Source of the DNA: Flavimaricola marinus
GTDB taxonomy: Bacteria; Pseudomonadota; Alphaproteobacteria; Rhodobacterales; Rhodobacteraceae
DNA: 64,000 bases
Assembly (NCBI RefSeq): GCF_900184895.1
Contig: NZ_FXZK01000006.1
Location: 1 to 64,000 of the forward strand
Direction: 5' to 3'
Position numbers and translations under genes: made by a program. Shown here one piece after another: positions 44,902-53,980 of this stretch (position 1 is its first letter; each line of letters begins with the position of its first letter). Under the pieces are notes generated by a model. The model was not told the DNA's origin, did no database searches, and saw nothing but the letters and a program-made list of their open reading frames with translations.

Positions 44902-45762
44902 TCATTCCCTCCCCAGCAGGCCTTGCGGGCGCATGGCGAGCAGCGCGATCACAAGGGCGAAGAACGTAATGGTGGACAGGTCTGGCACCAGATAGCGGGT
45001 CGCTGTTTCCAGCAGCCCCAATCCGATGGCCGCCAGAAAGGAGCCGAGGATCGATCCCATGCCGCCGACCGCGACGACGATCAGGAACAGCACCATGTAG
45101 CGCAGCGGGTAATAGGCATCGATGGGCAGAAGCTCCGCCCCCATGATCCCGCCCAGCGCGGCCAACCCCGCCCCAAGACCGAAGGTGATCATGTAGATCC
45201 GGTCGGTATTGATCCCATGTGCCGAGGCGATTGCCCGGTTGTCGACTGCTGCGCGCAGTCGAACGCCGAACCGCGTCCTGTCGATCAGGATCCACAGTCC
45301 GAGAGTAACCGAGAGCCCCAGACCGATCACCGCAATGCGGTGAGCAGGCAGAGTTCGGAACCCCAGATCGACGGATTGGTTGAGGATTTCCGGCATTGCT
45401 ACGGCGAGCAACGTCGACCCCAGCCACCAATTCACGGTGGCGATCATCAGGAACGTCAGCCCGATCGTGGCGAGCACCTGCTGCAACTCGCCAAAGCCAT
45501 AGACACGCCGGTAGATGACCCGCTCGAGTGGCAAGGCGATGGCGATCGTTCCGGCCAGCGCCAGTAGTAGTGTTAGCCCGAAGCCCAACCCCATCTGCGT
45601 TCCGAATACATGCGCCAACGCGCCGCCGATCATGGCAAATCCACCATGGGCGAGGTTGACCACTCGCATCAGGCCCATCGTGACCGACAGGCCGACTGCG
45701 ATCATGAACAAGATCATGCCGTAGGCGACACCGTCGACGACTATGTTCAGGAAAAGTCCCAT
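44902..45762 (-). CDS. livH: Branched-chain-type ABC transporter permease LivH, system 2
   Basis: The 286-residue permease starts LFLNIVVDGVAYGMILFMIA and has VTMGLMRVVNLAHGGFAMIG, the LivH hallmark, plus the coupling segment GVRLRAAVDNRAIASAHGIN. It ends 3 bp before livM. A different open frame over 44891-45793 shows no membrane or family pattern and is a shadow. Confidence 0.92.
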   Translation of the reverse strand: MGLFLNIVVDGVAYGMILFMIAVGLSVTMGLMRVVNLAHGGFAMIGGALAHVFGTQMGLGFGLTLLLALAGTIAIALPLERVIYRRVYGFGELQQVLATIGLTFLMIATVNWWLGSTLLAVAMPEILNQSVDLGFRTLPAHRIAVIGLGLSVTLGLWILIDRTRFGVRLRAAVDNRAIASAHGINTDRIYMITFGLGAGLAALGGIMGAELLPIDAYYPLRYMVLFLIVVAVGGMGSILGSFLAAIGLGLLETATRYLVPDLSTITFFALVIALLAMRPQGLLGRE

Positions 45763-45784
45763 GATATCCCCAAATCCGGCAGGT

Positions 45785-45808
45785 TGCGGGCAACCGGAGC
45801 TGCCCGCA
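45785..45808 (-). promoter_or_regulatory. Intercistronic hairpin between livK and livH, system 2
   Basis: TGCGGGCA and TGCCCGCA form a perfect 8-bp stem around an 8-base loop, beginning 11 bases after the livK stop. This is the same arrangement as in the other binding-protein operons of the window. Confidence 0.68.
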
Positions 45809-45819
45809 GGTTTGTCAGA

Positions 45820-46986
45820 TTACTGATCCCAGCCTAGATCGCCGACGGTGGCGATGATCCCGGTCTCGAAGTTTTCGAGCAGTCCGGTCTCTTCGTTTCG
45901 CTGCACGACGCGGTGATATACGTTCTGGATCACAGTGCGACTCTCGGGGTCCATGACGAGCGGTCCGCGTGGGCTTTCCCATTCGAGGCCAAGCGCGTGC
46001 TCGACGGCGGCGGGGCCGTCCGATCCGGCAGCTTCGATCATTTCGTAGATCAGATGCACGCCATCATAGGCGCCGACCGACGCCCAGTTGACCGCCGCCG
46101 GGTCGTCCATTTCCGCAATGGCGGCCAGGAATTCCCGGTTCATGTCGGAGTCGTGGGCTGCCGAATAGTGGTAGGCGGTGTTCAACCCGATGGCCGCATC
46201 ACCGAGCGCTTGCAGATTGCTCTCTTCGGTTTCGGCGGTGCCGAGGAACTCGATGCCTGCTTCGCGCAGACCGTTTTCGTTGTAGGTGCGCGTGTAGGCA
46301 AAGGTCGTCGGGCCACCTGGCACGAAGACGAAGACCGCGTCCGGCTCTGCTGCCCGCACGCTTTGCAGGAAGGGCGTGAAGTCGGTCGTGGACAATGGCA
46401 TCCGCACCGCGTCGATGACCTCACCGCCGCGTGCCTCGAATGCAGCCGTAAAGCCGTTTTCGGCATCGATGCCGGGGCCGTAGTCCGCCACCGTGGTGAT
46501 TACGGTGCGGATACCCTGATCATAGGCCCAGTCTGCGATGGGCGCGGAAACCTGCCACAGCGTAAAGCTGGTGCGCAGAAAGAATTCGCTGTCTCGGTTG
46601 ATCGAGGATGTGGCTGCGTTGAAGATCACCGTGGGCGTTTCGGACTGCGTGATCAGCGGTGCAACGGCGAGCGCGTTCGGTGTGAACGTGAAACCTGCGA
46701 GGTAGTCGACCTGATCGCGGATCAGCAATTCCTGGGCGAGGCTCCGCGAAAGATCGGGGTTGATGCCACCGGAATCGCGGAAGATGAACTCGATCTCGTG
46801 CTCGCCCACGCTGGTGCCATGTTTGGCCTGATAGGCGGCGATCGCCTGTTCATACTGCGTCCCATACAACGCGAAAGGGCCCGAGAATGGCGCAATGACG
46901 CCCACTCGGATCGTGTCTGCGAACGCCGCCCCCGTCACCACTGCCGACAGTGTGACACCAAGCGCCACGGCATTTTTGAGTTTCAT
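45820..46986 (-). CDS. livK: Branched-chain-type ABC transporter substrate-binding protein, system 2
   Basis: This 388-residue type I periplasmic binding protein has a signal peptide (LKNAVALGVTLSAVVTGAAF, cleavage near AFA-DTI) followed by RVGVIAPFSGPFALYGTQYE, FIFRDSGGINPDLSRSLAQE and PDAVFVFVPGGPTTFAYTRT. It opens the leftward operon livKHMGF-P450-ferredoxin-reductase-marR. Its promoter region carries two GTTGA/TCAAC inverted repeats. The ligand is likely an aromatic acid, by context only. Confidence 0.92.
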   Translation of the reverse strand: MKLKNAVALGVTLSAVVTGAAFADTIRVGVIAPFSGPFALYGTQYEQAIAAYQAKHGTSVGEHEIEFIFRDSGGINPDLSRSLAQELLIRDQVDYLAGFTFTPNALAVAPLITQSETPTVIFNAATSSINRDSEFFLRTSFTLWQVSAPIADWAYDQGIRTVITTVADYGPGIDAENGFTAAFEARGGEVIDAVRMPLSTTDFTPFLQSVRAAEPDAVFVFVPGGPTTFAYTRTYNENGLREAGIEFLGTAETEESNLQALGDAAIGLNTAYHYSAAHDSDMNREFLAAIAEMDDPAAVNWASVGAYDGVHLIYEMIEAAGSDGPAAVEHALGLEWESPRGPLVMDPESRTVIQNVYHRVVQRNEETGLLENFETGIIATVGDLGWDQ

Positions 46987-47028
46987 GTTTTCCTCCCTGG
47001 ATGATGCGCCTTCTCCTCAAGACGCACT

Positions 47029-47079
47029 AGTTGATAAATCAACTTGATGCAGTTTAGCCAGATTGGTTGATGAGTCAAC
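47029..47079 (-). promoter_or_regulatory. livK (system 2) promoter with two GTTGA-N4-TCAAC operators
   Basis: On the minus strand TTGACT (47073-47078) and TAAACT (47051-47056), 16 bp apart, resemble -35 and -10. GTTGATGAGTCAAC (47066-47079) covers the -35. The perfect 16-bp palindrome AGTTGATAAATCAACT (47029-47044) lies at the expected transcription start. The centres are 36 bp apart. This is a typical repressor arrangement, and the MarR protein encoded at the end of the same operon is the best candidate. Confidence 0.7.
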
Positions 47080-47095
47080 TGGCTTATCGTGCTCA

Positions 47096-48271
47096 TCATT
47101 CGAGCCGCACCGGCATGTTTATCGGACCGCGGAAACCGAAACCGCGCCATTTCACGGAGGCCGGGTCCGGAAGGGTCATGTTTGGGAAACGTTCGAACAA
47201 CATCGGGAGCATGATCGCTCCGACAGTGCGGCGCGATACATGTGCGCCGGCGCAATGATGCGGCCCGGAGCCAAACGATTGATGAGTGGCCTTGTCCCTG
47301 AATACGTTAAAGGATTCGCCGTCCTCATAGACCTCTTCGTCGCGGTTCGCGGAGGCTTGTATCGTCATGAGCGCATCGCCCTTCTTGACGTCGAACCCCC
47401 GGATCTCGATGTCTTCCACGGCGATGCGCGTGCTCGCTTGGATCGGCGCGACCCAGCGCACCCCTTCCTCGAACACCTGTCCCCAGCATTCCTGCCGCCG
47501 TGCTTCTTCGAGTTGGTCGGGATTGGTGAGCAGCCCGTAGATCATCGTGGCCAAGGCATCGCGGGGTTCGTTGATTCCCCCTCCGATGGCGATCTTCAGA
47601 TTGGCGTAGATCTGGCTCATCGGGATCGGGTTTTCCGCATTGAGCATGATGGCGAAGGCCGACGGGTTCGGCTCGGCCCGGTGCTTTGGCACCAACTCAT
47701 CGAAGAGCGCGTTCATTTCTGCATTGGCCCGATCCGAAATGGCGAACAGCTCTGGCTTCCAGCCGAAGTTGCCTGCCCCATCGATGAGGGATTGCGACCA
47801 GTCGATCATCTCGTCGTCGCTGGCTTCGGGCATGCCGAGGATATGCGCCAGAATGCGCGCCGCCACCGGGGCACAGAGTTCGGAAAACAGGTCCACGACC
47901 TCACCCCGGGGCAGGCGATCCAAATAGTCGTTGGCAATTTCACGATAGAGCGGAGCCCAATGCGCCTCGATCGTTTTGGGCGCGTAGGCCTTGGCCATCG
48001 CCATTCGTTCGCGCACGTGCTCTGGCCCATCCTTGCGCATCAGGGTGTGTGCCTGAAATGCAGGGTGCATCGGGGTGCCCGGATCGTTCGAGCTGAACAT
48101 GGCGGGGTTGTCCTTGACCCATTTCGTATCAGCCGCCTTTGTCAAAAAGGTGCGCTTGACCGAGGCCACGTGCAAAACCGGGCTTTCCGCGCGCAACCGT
48201 CGATAAATCGGATAGGGATCAAGAGTGAGATCCTCGATAGTGATCTCGTTGTTCACTGGGACCGTGGGCAT
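47096..48271 (-). CDS. Cytochrome P450, CYP255/GcoA-like
   Basis: This 391-residue P450 has haem-binding QSFGSGPHHCAGAHVSRRTV and ExxR as EEGVRW. The I helix lacks the usual acid-Thr pair: it reads AIGGGINEPRDALAT, the Glu-Pro form I know from the guaiacol O-demethylase GcoA. Other GcoA-like segments are NPDQLEEA, RWVAPIQASTRI and the C-terminal WRGFGFRGPINMPV. GcoA demethylates guaiacol and related methoxyphenols with a fused reductase (GcoB); no gcoB gene is present, so electrons may come from the ferredoxin at 40934. It is divergent from the LysR gene. Confidence 0.82.
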   Translation of the reverse strand: MPTVPVNNEITIEDLTLDPYPIYRRLRAESPVLHVASVKRTFLTKAADTKWVKDNPAMFSSNDPGTPMHPAFQAHTLMRKDGPEHVRERMAMAKAYAPKTIEAHWAPLYREIANDYLDRLPRGEVVDLFSELCAPVAARILAHILGMPEASDDEMIDWSQSLIDGAGNFGWKPELFAISDRANAEMNALFDELVPKHRAEPNPSAFAIMLNAENPIPMSQIYANLKIAIGGGINEPRDALATMIYGLLTNPDQLEEARRQECWGQVFEEGVRWVAPIQASTRIAVEDIEIRGFDVKKGDALMTIQASANRDEEVYEDGESFNVFRDKATHQSFGSGPHHCAGAHVSRRTVGAIMLPMLFERFPNMTLPDPASVKWRGFGFRGPINMPVRLE

Positions 48272-48353
48272 AGCAGCACTCCTTTCCTCCCGTCAGAGCA
48301 TCGCATGTGCAGAGACACTAACATCGTTGCCTTGCATCAAGCCAGTTGCTAGG

Positions 48354-48384
48354 ATTGATATCCGCCATCAATAAATTCGATTGA
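48354..48384. promoter_or_regulatory. Alternating ATTGAT/ATCAAT half-sites, probable LysR box
   Basis: ATTGAT at 48354, ATCAAT at 48367 and ATTGA at 48380 occur with exact 13-bp spacing and alternating orientation. They form two overlapping inverted repeats (6-7-6 and 5-7-5) between the LysR gene and the divergent P450 gene. Multiple half-sites suit a LysR tetramer; the last one abuts the lysR ribosome-binding site, pointing to autorepression. Confidence 0.55.
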
Positions 48385-48394
48385 GGTGTCGCCA

Positions 48395-49306
48395 GTGCGC
48401 TCCAAGACCCCTGATGCTCTATCAGTCGATTTCGCGGCGCTGGATACGCTCTGCCGCGTTCATGGGTTGGCTTCCTTCACCCGTGCGGCGCAGGCGCTGG
48501 GCGTCAATCAATCCGCCGTCAGTTACACTATTGAGAAACTGCGCCGGGTCTTTGGCGACCCGCTATTTGTCAAGGAAGCGGGCAACCAGGTGCCGACCCC
48601 ACGCTGTGATGCGATCGTAACCCAATCGCGTCGGCTGTTGGACTCCTATAGGGACATGGCCACGTCAGATACGTTTGACCCCTCGGTGGCGCAGGCTGAA
48701 ATCACCATTGCTTGTAACTACTATGAGCGCGTCTTGATGATTCCGATCATCGCGCGCCGATTCCAGAAGGAAGCGCCGGGCATTCGGCTGACAATTGTCA
48801 ATTCGTCCAGCGACGGAGCCTTGCGGCTTCTGGAGGGCCAAGCCGATCTTTTGCTCGGACCGTTTCAGCCGGGAGAGTCCGGGATCTACATTCAGGAGCT
48901 CTTCGACGAGGAGTATGTCTGCCTCATGGATCCCGATCATCCGGCTGCCCAGACCGTGCCGGATATGTCGACATATCTGACATTCAACCATCTTGCCGTG
49001 ACCTACGGAGGCACGTGGAAATCCCGGTTCCTGCAAGTGATCGAAGATGCCGGTCACGATCTGAACATTACGATGAAGGTTCCGAGTCCCGCAGGGATCG
49101 GGCAGCTTGTAACCGGCACTCAGTTGGTCGCGACTGTGCCCGCCAGGTTGGCGCAGCGGATCGGTGCGGAGCAGGCCATCGTGCCCTGCCCGGTGCCTGC
49201 GGAATTCAAGCTCACGATGGTCTGGACCGCGCGCACACAGTCCTCGCCGTTGCATAACTGGGTCCGAGCGACCATCCGGGAATGTCTCGACGAGGGCTTT
49301 GGGTAA
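48395..49306 (+). CDS. LysR-family transcriptional regulator
   Basis: The 303-residue regulator has the N-terminal LysR helix-turn-helix (DTLCRVHGLASFTRAAQALG, VNQSAVSYTIEKLRRVFGDP, LFVKEAGNQV) and a NodD/LinR-like substrate-binding domain (EITIACNYYERVLMIPIIAR, GLFDEE-type region at ELFDEEYVCLMDP). I chose GTG 48395, 8 bases after GAGG; GTG 48386 lies too close to that site. It probably controls the divergent CYP255-like P450 gene. Confidence 0.9.
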   Translation: MRSKTPDALSVDFAALDTLCRVHGLASFTRAAQALGVNQSAVSYTIEKLRRVFGDPLFVKEAGNQVPTPRCDAIVTQSRRLLDSYRDMATSDTFDPSVAQAEITIACNYYERVLMIPIIARRFQKEAPGIRLTIVNSSSDGALRLLEGQADLLLGPFQPGESGIYIQELFDEEYVCLMDPDHPAAQTVPDMSTYLTFNHLAVTYGGTWKSRFLQVIEDAGHDLNITMKVPSPAGIGQLVTGTQLVATVPARLAQRIGAEQAIVPCPVPAEFKLTMVWTARTQSSPLHNWVRATIRECLDEGFG

Positions 49307-49307
49307 A

Positions 49308-49325
49308 CCAAGCCGCTGTGCTTGG
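49308..49325 (+). terminator. Hairpin after the lysR gene
   Basis: CCAAGC-CGCTGT-GCTTGG forms a 6-bp stem starting right after the lysR stop codon. No T-run follows, so terminator function is only suggested by position. Confidence 0.4.
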
Positions 49326-49440
49326 CCACAATTTCGGCAAAAGGCACTGCAGCGGACAATTCTTCGCCATGGCTGATTGCACAGGTCTGCCGTTTTGATC
49401 TCGATCAAGTCGCCGAGGCCAATGTTGTCTATGCTGCAGC

Positions 49441-50169
49441 ATGGTTTACGAAACAATGTCCCAGCAGGAATTGGCATTCCGGGCTCATGGCCTGACCAAG
49501 ACATACGGCGAAGGCCGTTCGGCTGTTCATGCGCTTCGCGGTGTCGATCTTGAGATCGGACGCGGTGAAATCGTGGTCTTGTTGGGCCCGTCGGGCAGCG
49601 GCAAGTCCACGCTGCTCAACATATTGGGCGGGCTGGACAAGGCCAGCGCCGGTGAAGCGTGGTTTGAAGGGCATTGCCTAACCAGCATGACCGATCGCGC
49701 CCTGACGGGCTATCGACGCAACCATGTGGGATTTGTCTTTCAGTTCTACAACCTGATGCCCAGCTTGACCGCGCGGGAGAACGTGGAGCTTGTGACTGAA
49801 ATCGCAAAGCACCCGATGTCTCCGGAGGATGCTCTGCACCTCGTAGGTCTGGGCGCCCGTCTCGACCACTTTCCGGCTCAGCTTTCGGGAGGCGAGCAGC
49901 AGCGCGTTGCGATCGCACGGGCGGTGGCCAAGCAGCCCGACGTGCTGTTCTGCGACGAACCGACCGGCGCGCTCGACAGCACCACCGGGCGTGCCGTTCT
50001 GCGAGTGCTGCAGGACGTGAACGAAAAGCTGGGGACGACAGTGTTGATCATCACCCATGCTGCAGCGACGGCCGCGATGGCGGACCGCGTCATCCACTTC
50101 GCGGATGGTGCGATCCGCGATGTCGTGTTGAATGACGCGCCTCTCTCTGCCGAAGAGATCGAGTGGTGA
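49441..50169 (+). CDS. LolD/MacB-type ABC transporter ATP-binding protein
   Basis: This 242-residue ATPase of the lipoprotein-release/MacB class has Walker [11 protein letters not shown]-loop [20 protein letters not shown], signature [15 protein letters not shown], Walker [14 protein letters not shown] and switch His IITHAA. ATG 49441 is taken as the start; ATG 49456 (MSQQELAF) is possible. It overlaps the permease gene. Together with the FtsX-type permease and HlyD-type protein it forms an efflux or envelope-remodelling machine. Confidence 0.92.
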   Translation: MVYETMSQQELAFRAHGLTKTYGEGRSAVHALRGVDLEIGRGEIVVLLGPSGSGKSTLLNILGGLDKASAGEAWFEGHCLTSMTDRALTGYRRNHVGFVFQFYNLMPSLTARENVELVTEIAKHPMSPEDALHLVGLGARLDHFPAQLSGGEQQRVAIARAVAKQPDVLFCDEPTGALDSTTGRAVLRVLQDVNEKLGTTVLIITHAAATAAMADRVIHFADGAIRDVVLNDAPLSAEEIEW

Positions 50170-52529
50170 GCCCGCTCCACGCAAAGTTGTTTCGCGACCT
50201 GTGGCGCATAAAAGGTCAGGCTCTGGCAATCATGCTGGTGATCGGCATCGGTGTAGCTTTGCAGGTCATGATGTCGGGCTTTGTAGCATCCCTCACGCAG
50301 ACCCGCGACGCCTACTATGAGCGTCAGCAGTTCGCGCAGGTCTTCGCGCCGGTTGCCCGTGCGCCGGAACGCGTGGCGCGGAGGCTGAGCGACATTCGAG
50401 GTGTCGCGGTAGTTGAAACCCGCATTTCCGGCAGCGCCTTGATCGACATTCCGTCCCGAGACTTGCCTGTCTCGGCTCGCATTCTGTCGCTTCCTGCCTA
50501 CGGGATGCGCCACCTCAACGAAATTCGTCTGACGGCGGGTCGCCGCCCAGAGTCGGGCAAGATCCATGAAATCGTTCTGTTGGACAGCTTTGCTTCCGCC
50601 CACGACATCGTGCCCGGCGATCAGATCCACGTGACCCTGAACGGCGCATACCGCGCTTTCGACGTTGTCGGCACGGCGCAGTCGCCCGAATTCATCTATT
50701 ACGCAGCGCCCGGCGAAATGATTCCGGACGACGCCCGGTTTGGGGTCATCTGGATCGGCCGCCCCGCGCTGGCGGCGGCGCTTGACCTGAAGGGGGCCTT
50801 CAACGAGGTGCTTCTGACGCTGTTGCGCGGCACCGACGTGGATGCGGTGTTGGACGACGTCGACCGCGTGCTCGACCCGTTTGGTGCTCCCGGTGCGTAC
50901 GGATTGGCGGACCACCCGTCGAACAGGTTTTTGTCAGAAGAGATCGCGGGGCTTGAAATCTCGGCCAAGAACGTCCCGCCGGTGTTCATGCTCGTCGCTG
51001 CTTTCCTGCTCTATATCGTGACCAGCAGGATGATCCAGTCAGAGCGCGAAGAGATCGGACTGATGAAGGCCTTTGGATATTCCGATACCGAGGTCAGCAG
51101 TCACTATCTGCAACTGGTGGTCATCATCGCGCTTGGAGGGGCCGTGTTCGGTTGCTTCTTGGGGGTGCTTCTGGGCCGTTTGACGATCCCGATCTACACG
51201 ACCTACTACAAGCTCCCGTTCCTGTTGTTTCGCTTGGAGTTGGCGTCCTTCGCAAGTGGCATTCTGACCAGTGTGCTCGTCGCCTCGTTGGGCGGAGCCT
51301 TGGCTCTGCGCAGGGTCTTCCGGATGACCCCGGCGGAGGCGATGCGCCCGCCCTCGCCCCCCGATTACTCGAAGGCCGGTGCGTTTGGCACTCGTCTGGT
51401 GCGCCACCTCGATCAACCGACGCGCATGGTCCTGCGTCGCCTCGTGCGACAACCGTGGCGCATGTTGGGCGCTGTAACCGGCGTTGCGGCGGGGATGGCG
51501 CTCAGCCTCTCGATGCTGATCATCTACGAGGGCTTTGACGAGGCGCTCGACCGGACCTTCAACGTCATAGACCGCTCTGACGCGTCGGTGAGCTTTGTTG
51601 CGAACGCGCCCAGCCGAACGATTTTTGAATTGCAGCGATTGCCCGGCGTCACCCTTGCCGAGCCTGTTCGGAATGTGCCGGTAGTCCTTCGAAGCGGGCG
51701 GAAGAGTTATTCGGGAGCGATCACGGGGCTCGCGCCTGATGCTCAGTTGTTTCGGGCGCTGGACGCCGATGTCGAGCCCATTTCGCTGCCCGCTCGTGGC
51801 ATCGTTCTGTCGGCGCCGCTGGCCGATATCCTCGATGTGTCGATTGGAGACGAAATCGTCGTCGATATCCGGCAGGGTAGTCAGCCGACCGTGGTCGCCC
51901 CGGTCTCCGGCATCGCGGAAAGTCTGATGGGCTCTCCCGCTTATATGGACCTGGAAGCATTGAACCGTCTCCTTGGTGAGCCGATGCGGATTTCAGGGGC
52001 CTATGTCTCGATCAATGACGGCGAGCAGGCTGACGTCTATTCCGCCCTCAAGGACATGCCGATGGTGGCCGGGGTGAGTCTGCGGATCGAGGCAGAGCGG
52101 GCGTTTCAGCAGATCATGGACCAAGGGGCCGGGTCGTCGCGCTTCATCATGGGCTTCATGGCTTTCGCGATCACATTCGGAATTATCTACAACGTGGCCC
52201 GTGTTGCCCAGGACGAGCGTGCCCGCGATTTGGCCAGCTTGCGTGTGATGGGGTTCTATCACGGCGAGACCGCTTTCGTCCTGTTGGGCGAGCTGGCCGC
52301 AGTGATACTGGTGGCATTGCCTCTGGGTGTCGGACTGGGCACCGCGTTGTCGCATCTCATTGCTGCCGGATTTTCGACCGATCTCTATCAGATACCGGTT
52401 GTCTCGGCCCCCAACGCCTATGGCACCTCCATTTCCGTTGTCGTCGTCGCGGCCCTCGCCTCGGGGTGGATCGTGCAGCGCGACATCGGTGCTTCGGACA
52501 TCACCCTAGCCCTCAAGACAAGGGAATAG
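50163..52529 (+). CDS. FtsX/MacB-type ABC permease with two FtsX domains
   Basis: The 788-residue protein has an N-terminal helix ([20 protein letters not shown]), a periplasmic MacB_PCD-like domain, a first FtsX domain at about residues 270-400 ([37 protein letters not shown]), a second N-terminal-type helix near 425 and a second FtsX domain at about 660-780 ([36 protein letters not shown]). The duplicated layout resembles YbbP-type permeases more than four-helix MacB. Two adjacent GTG codons (50163, 50166) are possible starts, overlapping the ATPase stop. Confidence 0.9.
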   Translation: MVSPLHAKLFRDLWRIKGQALAIMLVIGIGVALQVMMSGFVASLTQTRDAYYERQQFAQVFAPVARAPERVARRLSDIRGVAVVETRISGSALIDIPSRDLPVSARILSLPAYGMRHLNEIRLTAGRRPESGKIHEIVLLDSFASAHDIVPGDQIHVTLNGAYRAFDVVGTAQSPEFIYYAAPGEMIPDDARFGVIWIGRPALAAALDLKGAFNEVLLTLLRGTDVDAVLDDVDRVLDPFGAPGAYGLADHPSNRFLSEEIAGLEISAKNVPPVFMLVAAFLLYIVTSRMIQSEREEIGLMKAFGYSDTEVSSHYLQLVVIIALGGAVFGCFLGVLLGRLTIPIYTTYYKLPFLLFRLELASFASGILTSVLVASLGGALALRRVFRMTPAEAMRPPSPPDYSKAGAFGTRLVRHLDQPTRMVLRRLVRQPWRMLGAVTGVAAGMALSLSMLIIYEGFDEALDRTFNVIDRSDASVSFVANAPSRTIFELQRLPGVTLAEPVRNVPVVLRSGRKSYSGAITGLAPDAQLFRALDADVEPISLPARGIVLSAPLADILDVSIGDEIVVDIRQGSQPTVVAPVSGIAESLMGSPAYMDLEALNRLLGEPMRISGAYVSINDGEQADVYSALKDMPMVAGVSLRIEAERAFQQIMDQGAGSSRFIMGFMAFAITFGIIYNVARVAQDERARDLASLRVMGFYHGETAFVLLGELAAVILVALPLGVGLGTALSHLIAAGFSTDLYQIPVVSAPNAYGTSISVVVVAALASGWIVQRDIGASDITLALKTRE

Positions 52530-52532
52530 CCC

Positions 52533-53768
52533 ATGCCCAAACGCGCGAAACTGTCTCGGAATGTCCTGATCGTCGGGGCGATCGCCGCTGTCGCGGCCAC
52601 GATTGTTCTGACGATGATGCCAAAGCCGACCGAGGTCGATCTGGGCAAGGTCGTCCGCGGCGACTTGACCGTGACGATTGATGAAGAGGGCCGCACGCAT
52701 GTGCGAGAGACCTACACGGTCTCGACCCCGGTCGCTGGACGCCTTTTGCGCGTTCAAGTCCATCCCGGCGATTCCGTGGTCCGAGGTGAAACGGTCGTGG
52801 CGCAGATGCGTCCGATCAACCCGACGGTGTTGGATAGTAGAACCCGCGAACAGGCCAGCGCGGCCGTGGATGCCGCAACGGCCGCGCTTCGCCTTGCGCA
52901 AGCCAACCTGAACGCAGCCGAGGCAAGCGAGCAGCTGGCGACTACGGAGTACGAGCGCACACTCTCGCTCTACGAGAGCGGAATCGCGAGTCAGGCGGCA
53001 TTGGAGCGGGCCGAAGGCGCCATGCGATCCGGCCGGGCGAGCCGCGAAACGGCGGAGGCCGCAATCGCAATGCGCGAGGCGGAGTTGGCCAATGCACGGG
53101 CCAGCCTGATCGCCCGCGACGACATCGGGCTGGCCAACGCGATTGGTGACGCCCGAGGCGACGAGATCCCGCTCTACTCACCTATTGACGGCCGCATCCT
53201 GCAGGTCTTGCAGGAAAGCGAGACGACGTTGCCTGCTGGCGCCCCCATCATGGAGATCGGTGACATTGCCTCCGATCTGGAGGTGGTCGTCGAGCTCATA
53301 TCCTCCGATGCTGTTCAGGTCGGTGTAGGAGATCCCGTCATCCTGCGCGACTGGGGCGGTGTGAATGAGCTTCGCGGTGAGGTCAGGCGTATCGATCCGT
53401 TCGGTGTTACCAAATACTCGGCACTTGGCGTCGAAGAGCAGCGCGTCCGCGTCGAAATCGCGCTTCTCAGCCCGGTGGAGCAACGTCCCGGCTTGGGCCA
53501 CGGATACCGCTTGGAGGCCGCAATCGTCATTTGGGAGGCCGAGGAGGTTCCTTTGGTTCCTTCAAGTGCCTTGTTTCGGGAGGACGGTCTCTGGTCCGTA
53601 TTCGTGGCGATCGACGGCATCGCCAGACTCACCAATGTCGAGATTGGTGAGAGCGACGGTATCGCAACGGAAGTGCTGGATGGCTTGACCGAGCAGGATA
53701 GGGTCGTGCTCTACCCGTCCGCCGCGATTGAAGACGGCAGCAGGATCGTGGCTCGCTCCGACGAATGA
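52533..53768 (+). CDS. HlyD/MacA-type periplasmic adaptor (membrane fusion) protein
   Basis: This 411-residue protein has an N-terminal membrane anchor (VLIVGAIAAVAATIVLTMMP), a lipoyl-like half-motif (TVSTPVAGRLLRVQVHPGDS), an alpha-helical hairpin rich in Ala/Glu (about residues 95-200), the second lipoyl half PLYSPIDGRILQVLQESETT and beta-barrel segments. It would link the inner-membrane ABC complex to an outer-membrane channel; no such channel gene is nearby. It lies 3 bp after the permease gene. Confidence 0.92.
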   Translation: MPKRAKLSRNVLIVGAIAAVAATIVLTMMPKPTEVDLGKVVRGDLTVTIDEEGRTHVRETYTVSTPVAGRLLRVQVHPGDSVVRGETVVAQMRPINPTVLDSRTREQASAAVDAATAALRLAQANLNAAEASEQLATTEYERTLSLYESGIASQAALERAEGAMRSGRASRETAEAAIAMREAELANARASLIARDDIGLANAIGDARGDEIPLYSPIDGRILQVLQESETTLPAGAPIMEIGDIASDLEVVVELISSDAVQVGVGDPVILRDWGGVNELRGEVRRIDPFGVTKYSALGVEEQRVRVEIALLSPVEQRPGLGHGYRLEAAIVIWEAEEVPLVPSSALFREDGLWSVFVAIDGIARLTNVEIGESDGIATEVLDGLTEQDRVVLYPSAAIEDGSRIVARSDE

Positions 53769-53980
53769 CCGGCTGCGCAATTATGACCTGTCATGACCGG
53801 ATTTTGACTTGGGTCGTTTCGACAGTCGCCTTGATTTGCGCTAGGAGCGTCTTCGGCCTGTAATACCTGCTCCTCCGTTTCGGCCCGCCGAGGCTTCAAG
53901 GTCAAAGGCCGGCTGCGGATGCTTGACACCGGGCTGGCCAGACGGCGACGCTCGTCGGATCAAGACAGGATGGAAATGTA

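Noticed and set aside
43810-45567. Rightward open frame of 585 codons opposite livM/livH of system 2
   Set aside because: It is very rich in Gln/Asp/His/Arg, as expected for the complement of membrane-protein codons, and has no domain pattern.
44891-45793. Alternative leftward frame over livH of system 2
   Set aside because: It is arginine-rich without hydrophobic segments; the frame at 44902-45762 has the LivH motifs.
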